Positions 28,261-38,298 are shown, counted from the first letter of the stretch. The stretch is 64,000 nt of DNA from Lachancea kluyveri NRRL Y-12651 (GCA_000149225.2 CM000693.1:1612001-1676000); one strand, 5' to 3'. The notes: generated from the letters alone by a model not told the origin. Numbers and translations are program-made.

Positions 28261-28881
28261 TTCTCAGATGTGCAATTGATTCAAGACATCTTGAACCAAA
28301 CTATGTTGTGAAAGAAGAAACAAACAGAACAGGATATAAAATCTTGTCCTTTTTCAAGAAAATTTTTCATTTGGCTCGAGGAATTTACCCGGACTATAAA
28401 TACAGTCATCGGTCAGATCCACTTGAGCACGTGTTAGGGCTAGCATGAGACTATGGATGTGTCGAGGTATATTGGTATGGGAAAGTCGAAAACTGCCAGA
28501 CACAGTTCAGATTACTAAATACTTAATGAGATACCTCTTGTAATGCACGAATATATTACGAGTATTATTTAAACTGGCATCTTTATCAACAAAACATGAG
28601 CTTTATTCGTTGGAATTTGTCATTAAATAAAAACTTCATTTAGCTATACAAGGGCCCAAATATGGCTCCTTCTGTGGCTATCACACAGTAGCACAATTCC
28701 ATGCCTTCTGGTCAACTGATTTGGTAAGTGATTCGCCGTAGACCGTACACTGTGCTCTGGCACTAGAATTACGTTTCTTTTTCAATTTCTAATTTACCGT
28801 GAAAAATTTTTAGAGCGATGAGCATCTCATCTGGTAAGGTTATTAAATAGTTCAAGTGACAAAACGGTAAGAATAATATCC
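28261..28881. promoter_or_regulatory. Divergent promoter region, eEF1B-gamma and RRP14 (621 bp)
   Basis: The genes on both sides read away from this gap, so it serves two translation-related genes. The RRP14 side carries the RRPE and PAC pair listed separately. A CACGTG occurs near 28433. On the eEF1B-gamma side I looked for a Rap1 site and found only a weak ACCCGGAC near 28388. No RNA gene is seen. Confidence 0.45.
28800..28831 (+). promoter_or_regulatory. RRPE and PAC elements upstream of RRP14
   Basis: TGAAAAATTTTT (28800-28811) is a textbook RRPE. GCGATGAG (28815-28822) is a full PAC core, followed at once by CATCTCATC (28823-28831), an inverted second copy of the GATGAG core. They lie 50-80 bp before the RRP14 ATG. 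Confidence 0.85.
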
Positions 28882-30225
28882 ATGAGCAACTCTTTAGAAG
28901 AACGTTTGAGATCCAATTCTAGTGCTTTTGATGGGCTATTGTCCTTGATCCCTGCAAAATACTATTACGATGATAAAACGCAAGAACAATGGAAAGCTAA
29001 GAAGAAATCCAAGTCTCAATCCAAGAAGGACAAAAAGAACAAACTAAATCCTGAAGAGCAGGATCAAGAATCATCTTCTGCTTTAGAAGTCATGAAGAAA
29101 AAGGAAAGTAATGCTAAACCTGTCGTTTTACCCGGCGAAAAATTAAAGACGATTAAGAAACAAAGAGAAGAGAAGGAGCTAGAGACAAATGAGAAGCATC
29201 ATACCGATGAAGGTGTTGACGAAGAAGAGTCGATAAGTATAGTTTTTGATGACGAAGGTAATGAAGTGTTAGTAAATGAAAAAAATGCGGAAACAGAAAT
29301 AAGTGAAGACGTACAGGTGAAGGAGGATGAAAATGAAAACTTCGTAGCAGAAGCAGAAGAAGACCATTCTGAACATAAGAATAAAACCAAAAAAGAGTTG
29401 AGTGATAGTGAAAAGGCTCAAAAGCAGAAAAACTTGGAGCAGTTGCGTGCCAAGCTGCAGGAAAAGATCAAGTCCATGAAGGAGAAGAGAAAAGCGCTCG
29501 GTACCAAGGTCGATGGTGCTCCTAGTTCTAGAGAAGCTATTTTAGCCCAAAGGAAGAAGAAGGAAGAACTTAAAAAAAGGAAATCGGAGGAAGGGAAGCA
29601 AAAGCAAGCAGAATCAAGTGATGATAGTGATTCGGACTCCGACAGCGAATTGGAAGATCAACCACCAAACAAGAAACAACGCAAAAATGATGAATCTGAT
29701 GGTATTAATGCTAAGCAGGTCATTTTTCAAAACATTGTGTTTGACGACGGTGACAGGGCTACCTCAGATCTTCAACATTTAAGAAAAGGGCCGTCAAAGA
29801 AGGGACCTGCAAAAAACGATATCAAAGCTCATCTAAAGCTTGTTGAAGCAAAAAAGGCTAGAATAGAAGACAAAGACGAGCTAGAGCAAATCAAGCTGAA
29901 AGAGAAAGAAAAATGGCAGAAGGCCATGCTACAGGCAGAAGGTGTGAAGGTAAGGGACGACGAAAAGCTTTTGCGCAAAGCTCTAAAAAGAAAAGAGGTA
30001 AAGAAAAGAAAGTCCACTGTAGAATGGCGGGAACGTAAGGAGACTGTCGCAAACACTATTGCTGAAAGACAAAAGAGAAGAGAAGAAAACTTGCAAATAA
30101 GGAGAGACAACAAGGGTAAGAAGAGATCTCAGCAGCAAAGTATGAAACGTAAATTTAAAGGCACAGCAGTTCCCAAGAAAAGAGCAGGCTTTGAAGGTCG
30201 TTTGAAAAGTGGAAAGAAAAAATGA
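28882..30225 (+). CDS. RRP14: Rrp14, SURF6-family ribosome biogenesis protein
   Basis: This is a 447-residue nucleolar protein (S. cerevisiae Rrp14, YKL082C, is 434). It is needed for assembly of pre-60S, and to a lesser extent pre-40S, particles. The N-terminal block LEERLRSNSSAFDGLLSLIPAKYYYDD is diagnostic. A lysine/glutamate-rich low-complexity middle contains DDSDSDSDSELED. The C-terminal SURF6 domain runs from about residue 275 (NAKQVIFQNIVFDDGDRATSD) through the basic KEKEKWQKAMLQAEG and VEWRERKETVANTIAERQKRREENL to a KGTAVPKKRAGFEGR tail. The RRPE/PAC promoter supports co-regulation with DHR2 and URB1. It is divergent from the eEF1B-gamma gene. Confidence 0.95.
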   Translation: MSNSLEERLRSNSSAFDGLLSLIPAKYYYDDKTQEQWKAKKKSKSQSKKDKKNKLNPEEQDQESSSALEVMKKKESNAKPVVLPGEKLKTIKKQREEKELETNEKHHTDEGVDEEESISIVFDDEGNEVLVNEKNAETEISEDVQVKEDENENFVAEAEEDHSEHKNKTKKELSDSEKAQKQKNLEQLRAKLQEKIKSMKEKRKALGTKVDGAPSSREAILAQRKKKEELKKRKSEEGKQKQAESSDDSDSDSDSELEDQPPNKKQRKNDESDGINAKQVIFQNIVFDDGDRATSDLQHLRKGPSKKGPAKNDIKAHLKLVEAKKARIEDKDELEQIKLKEKEKWQKAMLQAEGVKVRDDEKLLRKALKRKEVKKRKSTVEWRERKETVANTIAERQKRREENLQIRRDNKGKKRSQQQSMKRKFKGTAVPKKRAGFEGRLKSGKKK

Positions 30226-30599
30226 AGTAGTCTCAGTGGTCTAAATATCTTTATGCACTTGTATACTACTAGTCTTAGCGAAAAATCCGTAAGCACTGCA
30301 AACCTGGAACCTAGCAAGAAACTACCGGTTTTTGTAACACCATCCAAGATTGAGTTAGTGAGTCCTTACTGATATACTCTTCCGTTTGTACAAATTGTGC
30401 AGTTAAAGAAGCTTTGGAAACGGTCTTAATTACTCGTGCGTATACTGTTGAACAACAGCGTCTTTTTCTTTTACGAGGGTAAAAGCTGTATTGCCCTCGA
30501 ATGTTGATAATATATTGAAAAAAATTCATCTTGAATAGGATGCAGTGAGATGTCTCTAAAAAAGATCTTGTAAAGGGTTTAAGACAGTCAGGCATCAGA
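30226..30599. other. Intergenic, 374 bp: RRP14 3' end and SOV1 promoter
   Basis: Both neighbours read rightward. There is nothing beyond ordinary AT-rich promoter sequence; antisense frames crossing it are not gene-like. Confidence 0.4.
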
Positions 30600-33335
30600 A
30601 TGCTATCTTTCAGGATACGTACCATGAGAAGTAGTGTTTATCTCCAGGCTAGAAATTTTAGAAAAAGAGCTAGATTTCCAAGTACACATATTCCACAGGT
30701 AAGAAACGTGGAAAGTAATGACAGTTTTGGGGCCAAAGAACTAAGGCTTCATGCAGATTCTGCGGAAAAAGTCGTTGAAGACTTGAAAAAACTAGGATTC
30801 AAGGATATCAATCAATTGAATTCAGCTGAAGAAACTCTGCTGGAATATCTCGATCACACAAAAACTGACTTTAAAAAAAGCTCTAAAAATCTTAATAGGT
30901 TTAAAACTGCGCTTTCAAACGAGAAAAAAGAATCAAACAATCGTATGAAGGTTTTGTTTGACTACATTTTAACTGAAAGTGAAGCAGAAATCAAAAGATT
31001 AAATAGTTTGGGCGCCGAAGGCCTGGAAAAAATTCAACAGCAAGCAAAGCAAAAGAAACTGTCCAACAACAGAGGTTTTCAAGCTATGACATCCGAAAAA
31101 GAGCTAGAAAAGGCACTGGTAGGAGACTTAATAAGTGCATCTGAAGATGGGAAGGAGTCTCCTCTAAAAAATACAGAGTTTCTCTTTCAGATCTTGGCCG
31201 ATCTAAATATGAGAAAGTTAGCTGATGCGGATCTTGTTACTATAGAGCAAATGGTTCAAGCATTTGAAATCTCAAAATTGATCCCTGTTCCAGAGTTTAG
31301 ATTACGAGGTGTATTACTATCTGGTCATTTAATTTATTCATTGGGGCGTGTGAGAATGGATCCAGTTAACGAATCATTCTATATCGACGCTCTTACGTAT
31401 TATGGATTATACAAGAGAGCATTTGAACTTTTTAACAGCAACAAAGACAAGGTTAATCAAAGGTGGTGGTATGAAATGGGTCTAATGGTGGCAATAAGAG
31501 CTAATTATTTGCGCCAATTTGATGTCTTACTTAGAATGATGTCAGAAAAATTTCAACAGCCTTATGTTAGAATACAGGTTTTAAAAGCAGCAATTAGAAA
31601 AAAGTTGTTCGTCAGAGATACATGTGGTGCTGAACAATTGACGGAAAGATTTCTCGATATCGTTGGAACATATGGCTGGAAACCTTCCGATCCTCAACGA
31701 AATCAAAACCGAATAAATGCTCTGACTACATTTCAAGAGCAGTACGAAGCCGAATCATTTCTGGATGAAATAGAGATTCCTACAGAGCATGACTTTGCAA
31801 CAATCATATATTATCATTTGCACAGCAAAAATGAAGCCACTGCCTTAAAACTGATGGCCAAGTACGTGGAACTACCTGGAATTGACACAAATAGCTATCA
31901 GTACCTTTTTTTAAGGTTAAAAGTTTACTTACTGAGAGACTTTGGCAAACTTCGTAAGGATATAAAGCCACACTTAAATCCTAAAGCTGCTGAACAAAAA
32001 CTTAATGACTTAGAAAACTGCTTCAATGATATTATCGGTGAGATGAATATCACGCAAGTTAAAAAGTCATTCAACCAAATTTTTTTTGATAGCCTCATAT
32101 CTTTGGCGGTCAACCCGGCTCTTACACAAGCAGTACAAGACTTTGTCGTCCAAAAGTGGGTGATCCCTCCAGCCAATGGAACTAAAGTAGAAAGAACTAT
32201 CGACGAATCCAAGAAATTTCGTGGTATTTTGAAGGTATTATTGAGTGGCGGTAAAGAAAAAGAAGCTTTAGAGTTGTTATCTAAGATGGAAAAACCTAAT
32301 ACTGATACTCAAAACCCACCGGAGTCGAGAGGCCAAGAGTTCTTTTGTGGGGCAAATGCATATCATTACGCCGCACTAATCGACTATTATAATATCAAAT
32401 CCTTGAATGGTAAAAAATCTAAAACAGTTCGCTACAGCTCAAAAGTTGAAGAAATTGTCAATAGGATCAACACGCTTAACATTCCATACAACGGTGTTTT
32501 TCTGACGTCGCTTCTAAAATATTATACCGCTTTGGGGGATTTAAACAACTGCTTTAACATTATAAATCCATTATTGAATCTAAAGGCTATTAATGCAGAA
32601 CTCGCAGAAGTCGACAATAACAATTTGTTATCCTTCTACGATAGACGTGATATTACAAGGCCTCTCTACGTGGAGATATGGAAGGCATACAAAGAGTACT
32701 ACAAATTGTTCGTCAACCTAGATAACGTCGTCAACAAAAAATCCAATTATGTCGCTTGGAAACACAAAGTGAAAAGTACTAAAGCAAAAACTGTTACGCA
32801 TCCTCAGTTTAGCGTAAGAACCTTATTCAATGTGATGATCCATCAGGATAACATTTTACCGGATGTTTACTTGTACTACATCATAATCTACACGTTAATT
32901 AAGAGCAAAGACTGGGCATGTATACCTGCTGTTTTGAAGTACATGACCGAAGTGCACGGACTGCCACTAACTGCAAGGCTCTCTAAATACATTGTGGGAG
33001 GGCTAGAAAGCGAATATATTGTTCTTGAAAATTTTAGACTAAGATATGAGCAAAAAGATACAATCAAGGCTGCAAATCATCCTATAGCAACGTTGAATAA
33101 CGCCAAAAGGAACATTGAGACTATGAGACAAGAAGGTTCAATTTTAGGAAGAATCGAAAACTCTTCAAAAAAAACTGTGAACGGCGTAATCTATGACGTT
33201 CTGCAGTTTTTAAATTATAAAAACAAAGGGGATTTATCGGAGGTCAAGCGTGCATGTAAAGAACTACAGATCGATACGTACAATCTAGAGGAAATTGTAG
33301 ATGAAGTCTCTGAGAGAATAAAGATAATTCAATAG
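30600..33335 (+). CDS. SOV1: Sov1, mitochondrial protein needed for VAR1 expression
   Basis: This is a 911-residue helical-repeat protein (S. cerevisiae Sov1, YMR066W, is 898). Sov1 supports synthesis of the mitochondrially encoded ribosomal protein Var1. The N-terminus (MLSFRIRTMRSSVYLQARNFRKRARF) is a clear presequence with many arginines and no acids; a second Met at residue 9 could also start it. Recognisable parts include ELEKALVGDLI, FQILADLNMRKLADADL, YIDALTYYGLYKRAFELF and NQRWWYEMGLMVAIRANYL, which have the rhythm of PPR repeats. In the zipped order it follows the YKL080-082 block and precedes UBX4 (YMR067C). It converges on UBX4 with 59 bp between stops. Confidence 0.9.
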   Translation: MLSFRIRTMRSSVYLQARNFRKRARFPSTHIPQVRNVESNDSFGAKELRLHADSAEKVVEDLKKLGFKDINQLNSAEETLLEYLDHTKTDFKKSSKNLNRFKTALSNEKKESNNRMKVLFDYILTESEAEIKRLNSLGAEGLEKIQQQAKQKKLSNNRGFQAMTSEKELEKALVGDLISASEDGKESPLKNTEFLFQILADLNMRKLADADLVTIEQMVQAFEISKLIPVPEFRLRGVLLSGHLIYSLGRVRMDPVNESFYIDALTYYGLYKRAFELFNSNKDKVNQRWWYEMGLMVAIRANYLRQFDVLLRMMSEKFQQPYVRIQVLKAAIRKKLFVRDTCGAEQLTERFLDIVGTYGWKPSDPQRNQNRINALTTFQEQYEAESFLDEIEIPTEHDFATIIYYHLHSKNEATALKLMAKYVELPGIDTNSYQYLFLRLKVYLLRDFGKLRKDIKPHLNPKAAEQKLNDLENCFNDIIGEMNITQVKKSFNQIFFDSLISLAVNPALTQAVQDFVVQKWVIPPANGTKVERTIDESKKFRGILKVLLSGGKEKEALELLSKMEKPNTDTQNPPESRGQEFFCGANAYHYAALIDYYNIKSLNGKKSKTVRYSSKVEEIVNRINTLNIPYNGVFLTSLLKYYTALGDLNNCFNIINPLLNLKAINAELAEVDNNNLLSFYDRRDITRPLYVEIWKAYKEYYKLFVNLDNVVNKKSNYVAWKHKVKSTKAKTVTHPQFSVRTLFNVMIHQDNILPDVYLYYIIIYTLIKSKDWACIPAVLKYMTEVHGLPLTARLSKYIVGGLESEYIVLENFRLRYEQKDTIKAANHPIATLNNAKRNIETMRQEGSILGRIENSSKKTVNGVIYDVLQFLNYKNKGDLSEVKRACKELQIDTYNLEEIVDEVSERIKIIQ

Positions 33336-33394
33336 CTTTTATAATACATAAAAATGAAGGCAAAAAGATTGCACACCCATAACTAACAAAGCGT

Positions 33395-34681
33395 TTATTT
33401 TTTTGTTAGTTTTAGCCATTTCGGAACTTTTTTTGTAGTGGTTGTTTTGAATTCTTTAGCCATGTTGGATTCTCCGGTATATATCGTACGATTTTTCTCT
33501 AGATTTTTTTTGGAATTGTCCTCGACTTCTTCAGCTTCGGCTTCTCTTCTATCCAGTCTAACATCTTCTGCCTCCATGATGTCTTTAGCAGAGTGCATCA
33601 AAGCATTTTTTAGGTATGGACCAGCTGCAGGAGACTCCAATACAAGCAAAGTTTTGGAGCCAAATCCAAGGTCCTTATCCAGCTGTTTGTCGGAAGGTTC
33701 TATTAACTGGTAAGGGTGTGTGATGTGCAAAGTAAATGTCAATGTTTCGTCAATCAGAGATTGTGCTACAAGTTGATAGACGGTACTAATGGTTTCATCA
33801 GGATTGAAAGAAATTTCAATGTTGGTGCGATCCGGAAATCGAACTCTAACATCACAACGGGTAATCTTGTTTCTTTTATTTTTCTGTTCTTGTTGTTCAC
33901 GTAGTCTTCTTGTTAGCATGGCACTAGAACCAGCATTCTTGGAAAGCATTTCCTGGTATTTCCTTGCGTGACTAATTGTCAGTTCAAATACAGACTCATC
34001 TTCTTGAATATCGGAAGTACTTGATTTGGAAGAGGGAACATATGCAGAAACTTTGTGAATCTTGTGCACGGTTGATGGCTGAGAATCTTGTGAAGGCTTC
34101 TTTATAGGTTCTTCGAAAACAGTATTCACCCGGTCTTGTTGAACATCTTTCCCTTCTTCTGGTTGTTCAACGTCGAGCTTTGAACTTTGTTGGTTGATGG
34201 GTAAGGTTAATCTTGCGGAAACATCTTCATTCATACCCAAATCGCTGAAAGTGTTCTCTTTCAATTCTTCATATTTTAACACTCTAGTAAAAACTTGTAA
34301 CTTGATATCCTTTTTGGAAATTTCCCAACCATTTTTCTTGCATAAGTCATCAATTACACTCGCCACCTGATCAGTTGTCTTAACAGTAACAATCTCGAAA
34401 TCTGCACCAACGACTTGAAACTTCACTCTTATAGTATTCCCAACGTTCGAAGTTTTATCGTTAGCTTTCAGTACCACTTTAACACCAGCTGGTAGGTTCA
34501 ATAGCCTCAAAGGCAACGTTAGAGAGAGATACTTCCCTTGGTGTTCCAAAGACCAACTGTTTGCATCGGTACTTAGCTTGAAGTGCATCAGGCTTTGGAC
34601 TAACACATCATTCAGAACAGTGCTAGGGCCCACCTTACACTTAAAGGTACTAAACTTATATGTGACTGAAATTGTTGACAT
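33395..34681 (-). CDS. UBX4: Ubx4, UBX-domain cofactor of Cdc48
   Basis: This 428-residue protein (S. cerevisiae Ubx4, YMR067C, is 416) belongs to the TUG/ASPL group of Cdc48/p97 adaptors. It begins with a ubiquitin-like domain (about 1-75: ISVTYKFSTFKCKVGPSTVLNDVL...LPAGVKVVLK), then a second ubiquitin-like stretch (about 82-160). After a linker with SSKSSTSDIQEDES comes the UBX domain (about 270-355) starting TRCDVRVRFPDRTNIEISF. The C-terminus is highly charged. UBX4 is divergent from the hydrolase gene with 168 bp between starts. Confidence 0.92.
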   Translation of the reverse strand: MSTISVTYKFSTFKCKVGPSTVLNDVLVQSLMHFKLSTDANSWSLEHQGKYLSLTLPLRLLNLPAGVKVVLKANDKTSNVGNTIRVKFQVVGADFEIVTVKTTDQVASVIDDLCKKNGWEISKKDIKLQVFTRVLKYEELKENTFSDLGMNEDVSARLTLPINQQSSKLDVEQPEEGKDVQQDRVNTVFEEPIKKPSQDSQPSTVHKIHKVSAYVPSSKSSTSDIQEDESVFELTISHARKYQEMLSKNAGSSAMLTRRLREQQEQKNKRNKITRCDVRVRFPDRTNIEISFNPDETISTVYQLVAQSLIDETLTFTLHITHPYQLIEPSDKQLDKDLGFGSKTLLVLESPAAGPYLKNALMHSAKDIMEAEDVRLDRREAEAEEVEDNSKKNLEKNRTIYTGESNMAKEFKTTTTKKVPKWLKLTKK

Positions 34682-34849
34682 GCTTCTGATTATCGCACTT
34701 GTTTTTTTTACCGTTTGTCTTTCAGTCAGAGTGTTGGATATAAATAAGGCCCCGATCCGATCGCCACCGTACGGATCCTGTCATATTACTAAGACGCACA
34801 ACGTTGAGGAATATCTCGTTGAACAAACACGTTAAATAACGAAAAGTGA

Positions 34850-36148
34850 ATGGCAGAAACAGTAGGGAGACCTGATAAAATAGTTTCCGATGAGAAAACC
34901 CTGTTGGAAGAGTTGAAAAAAGACTACGACTTCAAGGCCTCCTTCAAGACATGGAAGCACGCCTCTAGTCTGAGGGAAAGTGAAGAAAACATACTATCCA
35001 TGTTAGACTTCTACCCTGAAGGAGACGAATCAAGAAGATGTGAAACTATGGACGTTGACATTGGAACTGGGAACAGCATTCACGAGTTTTGTATTGAAAA
35101 TACTAAGGAAAGTGACAGGGACTATTGCAGAGACATGGTTCTGGTTCATGGCTACGGTGCTGCACTTGGCCTTTTTATTAGAAACTTCGATGGGCTAAGC
35201 CAAATACCTGGTATACGTTTGCACGCCATCGATATGCTGGGTTACGGGCTGTCTTCTAGACCAAAGTTCCCAGATACCGGGTTCCTCACCAGCTTCTGGA
35301 AGAAACGCGAGGTAACAAAAGAAGACGTTCTCCTTGCAGAAGACTTTTTCATCGATTCTATAGAAACCTGGAGGCACAAGAGACATTTGGACAAATTCGT
35401 TCTTGTAGGGCATTCATTAGGAGGGTACTTAAGCTGTCGTTATGCTCTTAAATACCCGGAAAGGGTCGAAAAGCTGATTCTTGTTAGCCCCGTTGGTGTT
35501 GAAACATCCATCTTTGACTTGACAAAGGAACACACTGCTACCCACGAACATGCGGCAGAATTGGGTCCCGATATTGCACAGGAGTTAAAAGTGGTTCCAG
35601 AGAACTCTACTACGGATAAGCCTGTCCAACCGTCATCCTCATTTCACGTTCCAAACGAATCAGGACACGTCGAGAGAATTCCAAACCTACCCAAAATTGT
35701 CAGAATTATTTGGGAAAACAATATATCTCCGTTTGGTATTCTAAGGTCCTTAGGCCCGTGGGGCCCTTTACTGTGCTCCAGGTGGTCGTTTCGCAGGTTT
35801 TCTCACTGCGGTGACAAGGAACAAGTGATGAAATTTCACGATTATGCTTATAACACATTCAATGCACGAGGCAGTGGAGAATACGCACTGACACGTATTT
35901 TAGCACCAGGTGTTTTGGCACGTATTCCTTTGTTAAGCTGTGCTCCGAAAAATTTGAAATGTGAGTCCCTGTGGATGTATGGTAGTCACGATTGGATGAG
36001 TAAGGAGGCTGGTAGCGTTATCGTGAAGGAACTGAACAAAGCTGGTAATACGGCTGATTACTCTGTCGTGTCAGATGCAGGGCACCACCTGTATTTAGAC
36101 AACCCACATGAATTCAACCAGAAGCTAAGGAATTTTTTGAACGTATGA
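34850..36148 (+). CDS. Alpha/beta hydrolase, CLD1/ICT1/ECM18 (ABHD4/5) family
   Basis: This 432-residue protein belongs to the family of S. cerevisiae Cld1 (mitochondrial cardiolipin deacylase), Ict1 (lysophosphatidate acyltransferase) and Ecm18. Visible elements are the oxyanion loop HGYGAA (100-105), the nucleophile elbow GHSLGG (S189), and HHLYLD near the end (412-417), which supplies the catalytic histidine and an HxxxxD acyltransferase motif. GSGEYALTRILAPG and ISPFGILRSLGPWGP suggest it is nearest Cld1. Unlike Cld1, its N-terminus (MAETVGRPDKIVSDEKTLLEEL) is acidic and not a mitochondrial presequence. In S. cerevisiae, UBX4 and AVO2 are adjacent with nothing between them, so this is an extra gene or one lost or moved in that lineage. 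The exact substrate cannot be told. Confidence 0.85.
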   Translation: MAETVGRPDKIVSDEKTLLEELKKDYDFKASFKTWKHASSLRESEENILSMLDFYPEGDESRRCETMDVDIGTGNSIHEFCIENTKESDRDYCRDMVLVHGYGAALGLFIRNFDGLSQIPGIRLHAIDMLGYGLSSRPKFPDTGFLTSFWKKREVTKEDVLLAEDFFIDSIETWRHKRHLDKFVLVGHSLGGYLSCRYALKYPERVEKLILVSPVGVETSIFDLTKEHTATHEHAAELGPDIAQELKVVPENSTTDKPVQPSSSFHVPNESGHVERIPNLPKIVRIIWENNISPFGILRSLGPWGPLLCSRWSFRRFSHCGDKEQVMKFHDYAYNTFNARGSGEYALTRILAPGVLARIPLLSCAPKNLKCESLWMYGSHDWMSKEAGSVIVKELNKAGNTADYSVVSDAGHHLYLDNPHEFNQKLRNFLNV

Positions 36149-36852
36149 TAGACATATAAATACGCGTATAACCAGATAAAGCAATTTAATACTCGCCCGG
36201 CTTGCATTCTCTTACAACTCCCAAAAGGTTCATTCTGACATCGAATTTAAGCTCCAGAAGTCTGCCCGGTCTCTCTTCCATCATTATGCCACTCCATTGT
36301 CCGGACGAGTATGCTGAAACATCTGCAATTCGAATGAGGCTCTAATCCAAGATATTTACATATATGTGTAATTTCAAAGGCCTGCCACTATCAAGGCCAT
36401 TTAACCCATTTACAAGAGCAACCAGAGAGGTTTGGTCAATATCATCAAATGATATATTTTTTCAGGACGTCTGCATGGAAAACTCATAAAACCCGAAAAA
36501 GCGAAATCAGCGATTCCAGATCCTGCAAGACCCACAAGTTCCAGAAAGAGCTTAAATCCCCAAATTTCCAGATTCAGTGATCCAGAAATCATTTCAAGTT
36601 TTCACTATCCAGCTTCCAAACTGAGAAATCTACAGTTTACAGTTTAGAATTGTCCACTGACTAGAAGTCATGCTTTTTCCTTTCACGCTCCCGTAATAAT
36701 TACTACTTGTTCGGGGGAGTATGTTTTTTTCCTGTCAGTCAGGAGTGCATCCTTCTCGGCATGATATAGCGAAAATGTTATAGATCCGAGAGAGAAATTC
36801 GCAGAAAACATGGAGCAAAGGTCAAAAACCAACTCGAAGTACAAATCCTGCT
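36149..36852. other. Intergenic, 704 bp: AVO2 promoter with TCCAGA cluster
   Basis: Both neighbours read rightward. TCCAGA recurs four times between 36514 and 36586 (starts at 36515, 36540, 36567 and 36581), with a further TCCAG at 36607. One copy, TTCCAGAA at 36539-36546, fits a minimal heat-shock element. No open frame or RNA gene is convincing. Confidence 0.4.
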
Positions 36853-38298
36853 ATGCTTCAGGACCCCTCCATACGGCTGCGAAACGCCATCACCGAAGGC
36901 AATCTGCTAATTGTAAAAAGATTGTTAAAAAGGTTTCCCGATTTGCTCACAAATATAGATCCGTCTAATGGCTGGTCTTCGTTACACTACGCGTCATATC
37001 ATGGTAGATACCTGGTATGCGTATTTCTAATACAACTTGGACATGATAGAGACGAAATCTTACGTACATTTAAGGGCAACACCAGCGTCCATTTGGCTTT
37101 GTTAAACGGACATGAACAAACGACACATCTATTGTTACAGCATTTCCCCAGGTGTCTTAACACCGGAGGGCATCATGGAATGACGCCTGCACAGGTTTCT
37201 TGTTGCCATGACCATTATCAATGCCTGAGTCTTTTGATGAGCATAGGTGCCAATCTAACTTTGACTGATGACTATGGTGATACTGCCTTGCATATCTCTC
37301 TCAAGTTTGGCAGTGTAAATTGCACAAAGATGTTGGTTTTGCAAGGGGACATGGTGGACGATTCCATAAAAAACAAAGGGAATTGGAAACCCAGTAATGT
37401 TGCTTGTACATTTGAAATGTTAAAGGTTTATAAGAAGACTCTAAGAGAGGCACAGACTTATGGCATAACCAAAAAGCCCAGCTACCAATCTGTGATTACT
37501 CCAATACTGGGATCCAAAGGTGTTTTTGATAATGGACCATCCCCAGTACTGAGTGTTCATTCACCATCACATAGTTCGAACCCGCTTCCACCGCTGCCAA
37601 CTATTTCTACCAGTAGAAGACCCTCGCTTAACACCAACGCAGGGACGCAGCTGCGGTCTCCAAAGACTCCGATTTCATTTACTTTTAACGGTAATATCAA
37701 CAATTATTCAACGATTTCGTCGCCTAATGGGAAGTATTCTAGGCTTCCACACGCTCAAAACTCTCCATTCCCATCTAGTAGCTCGACTGCAAATGAAGAG
37801 TCGAGTACCAGTTTAAGCAATTGTAGGAGCAACACTGTAAACAGCGAGCGGGATCGGATTTACGAACAAGGAAAGGGTTACGGCCAGTGGAGCAGTGAGT
37901 CGAACATCAAAAAAAGTGTATCAACAGTGAGTATCGGTAGTAATGGAACCACGACCACGTCTACTGCCTCTGTTAAGAAGGGTTCATCTTCCGCTTCGGC
38001 TTCGGCTTCGTCTTTATTGTCTTTACAAGGAGCCAATGAGGATCATGGTGAGCCGATTGAACAGCAAGAATTTACTAGTGAGGCTGACCAAGAAGCTCAA
38101 TTGGTACATGGGTCAGTGCACGACTCGATGGCCAGTGGACCTGTTGACAGGAATGCATTGATCGTTAGGTACTTGCCGACGTCCAACGATACTTTTAATA
38201 AACAACTGTTAAAGCCTAAGAAAACAAGTAGTAAAACCTCACTGTTAAGCATTCCCATAGCAAGGCGTCGGAACAGCGACAGAACAAAAACAGCATAA
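36853..38298 (+). CDS. AVO2: Avo2, ankyrin-repeat subunit of TORC2
   Basis: This 481-residue protein (S. cerevisiae Avo2, YMR068W, is 426) is a non-essential subunit of TOR complex 2 at the plasma membrane. The N-terminal 200 residues are ankyrin repeats: RLRNAITEGNLLIVKRLLKRFPDLLTN, NGWSSLHYASYHGRYLVCVFLIQLG, GNTSVHLALLNGHEQTTHLLLQ, and YGDTALHISLKFGSVNCTKMLV. After FDNGPSPVLSVHSPS the chain is serine/threonine/proline-rich and probably phosphorylated. A long SASASAS run lies near residue 380. The C-terminus LLSIPIARRRNSDR is shared with S. cerevisiae (LLNIPIS). It converges on HOT13 with 21 bp between stops. Confidence 0.94.
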   Translation: MLQDPSIRLRNAITEGNLLIVKRLLKRFPDLLTNIDPSNGWSSLHYASYHGRYLVCVFLIQLGHDRDEILRTFKGNTSVHLALLNGHEQTTHLLLQHFPRCLNTGGHHGMTPAQVSCCHDHYQCLSLLMSIGANLTLTDDYGDTALHISLKFGSVNCTKMLVLQGDMVDDSIKNKGNWKPSNVACTFEMLKVYKKTLREAQTYGITKKPSYQSVITPILGSKGVFDNGPSPVLSVHSPSHSSNPLPPLPTISTSRRPSLNTNAGTQLRSPKTPISFTFNGNINNYSTISSPNGKYSRLPHAQNSPFPSSSSTANEESSTSLSNCRSNTVNSERDRIYEQGKGYGQWSSESNIKKSVSTVSIGSNGTTTTSTASVKKGSSSASASASSLLSLQGANEDHGEPIEQQEFTSEADQEAQLVHGSVHDSMASGPVDRNALIVRYLPTSNDTFNKQLLKPKKTSSKTSLLSIPIARRRNSDRTKTA

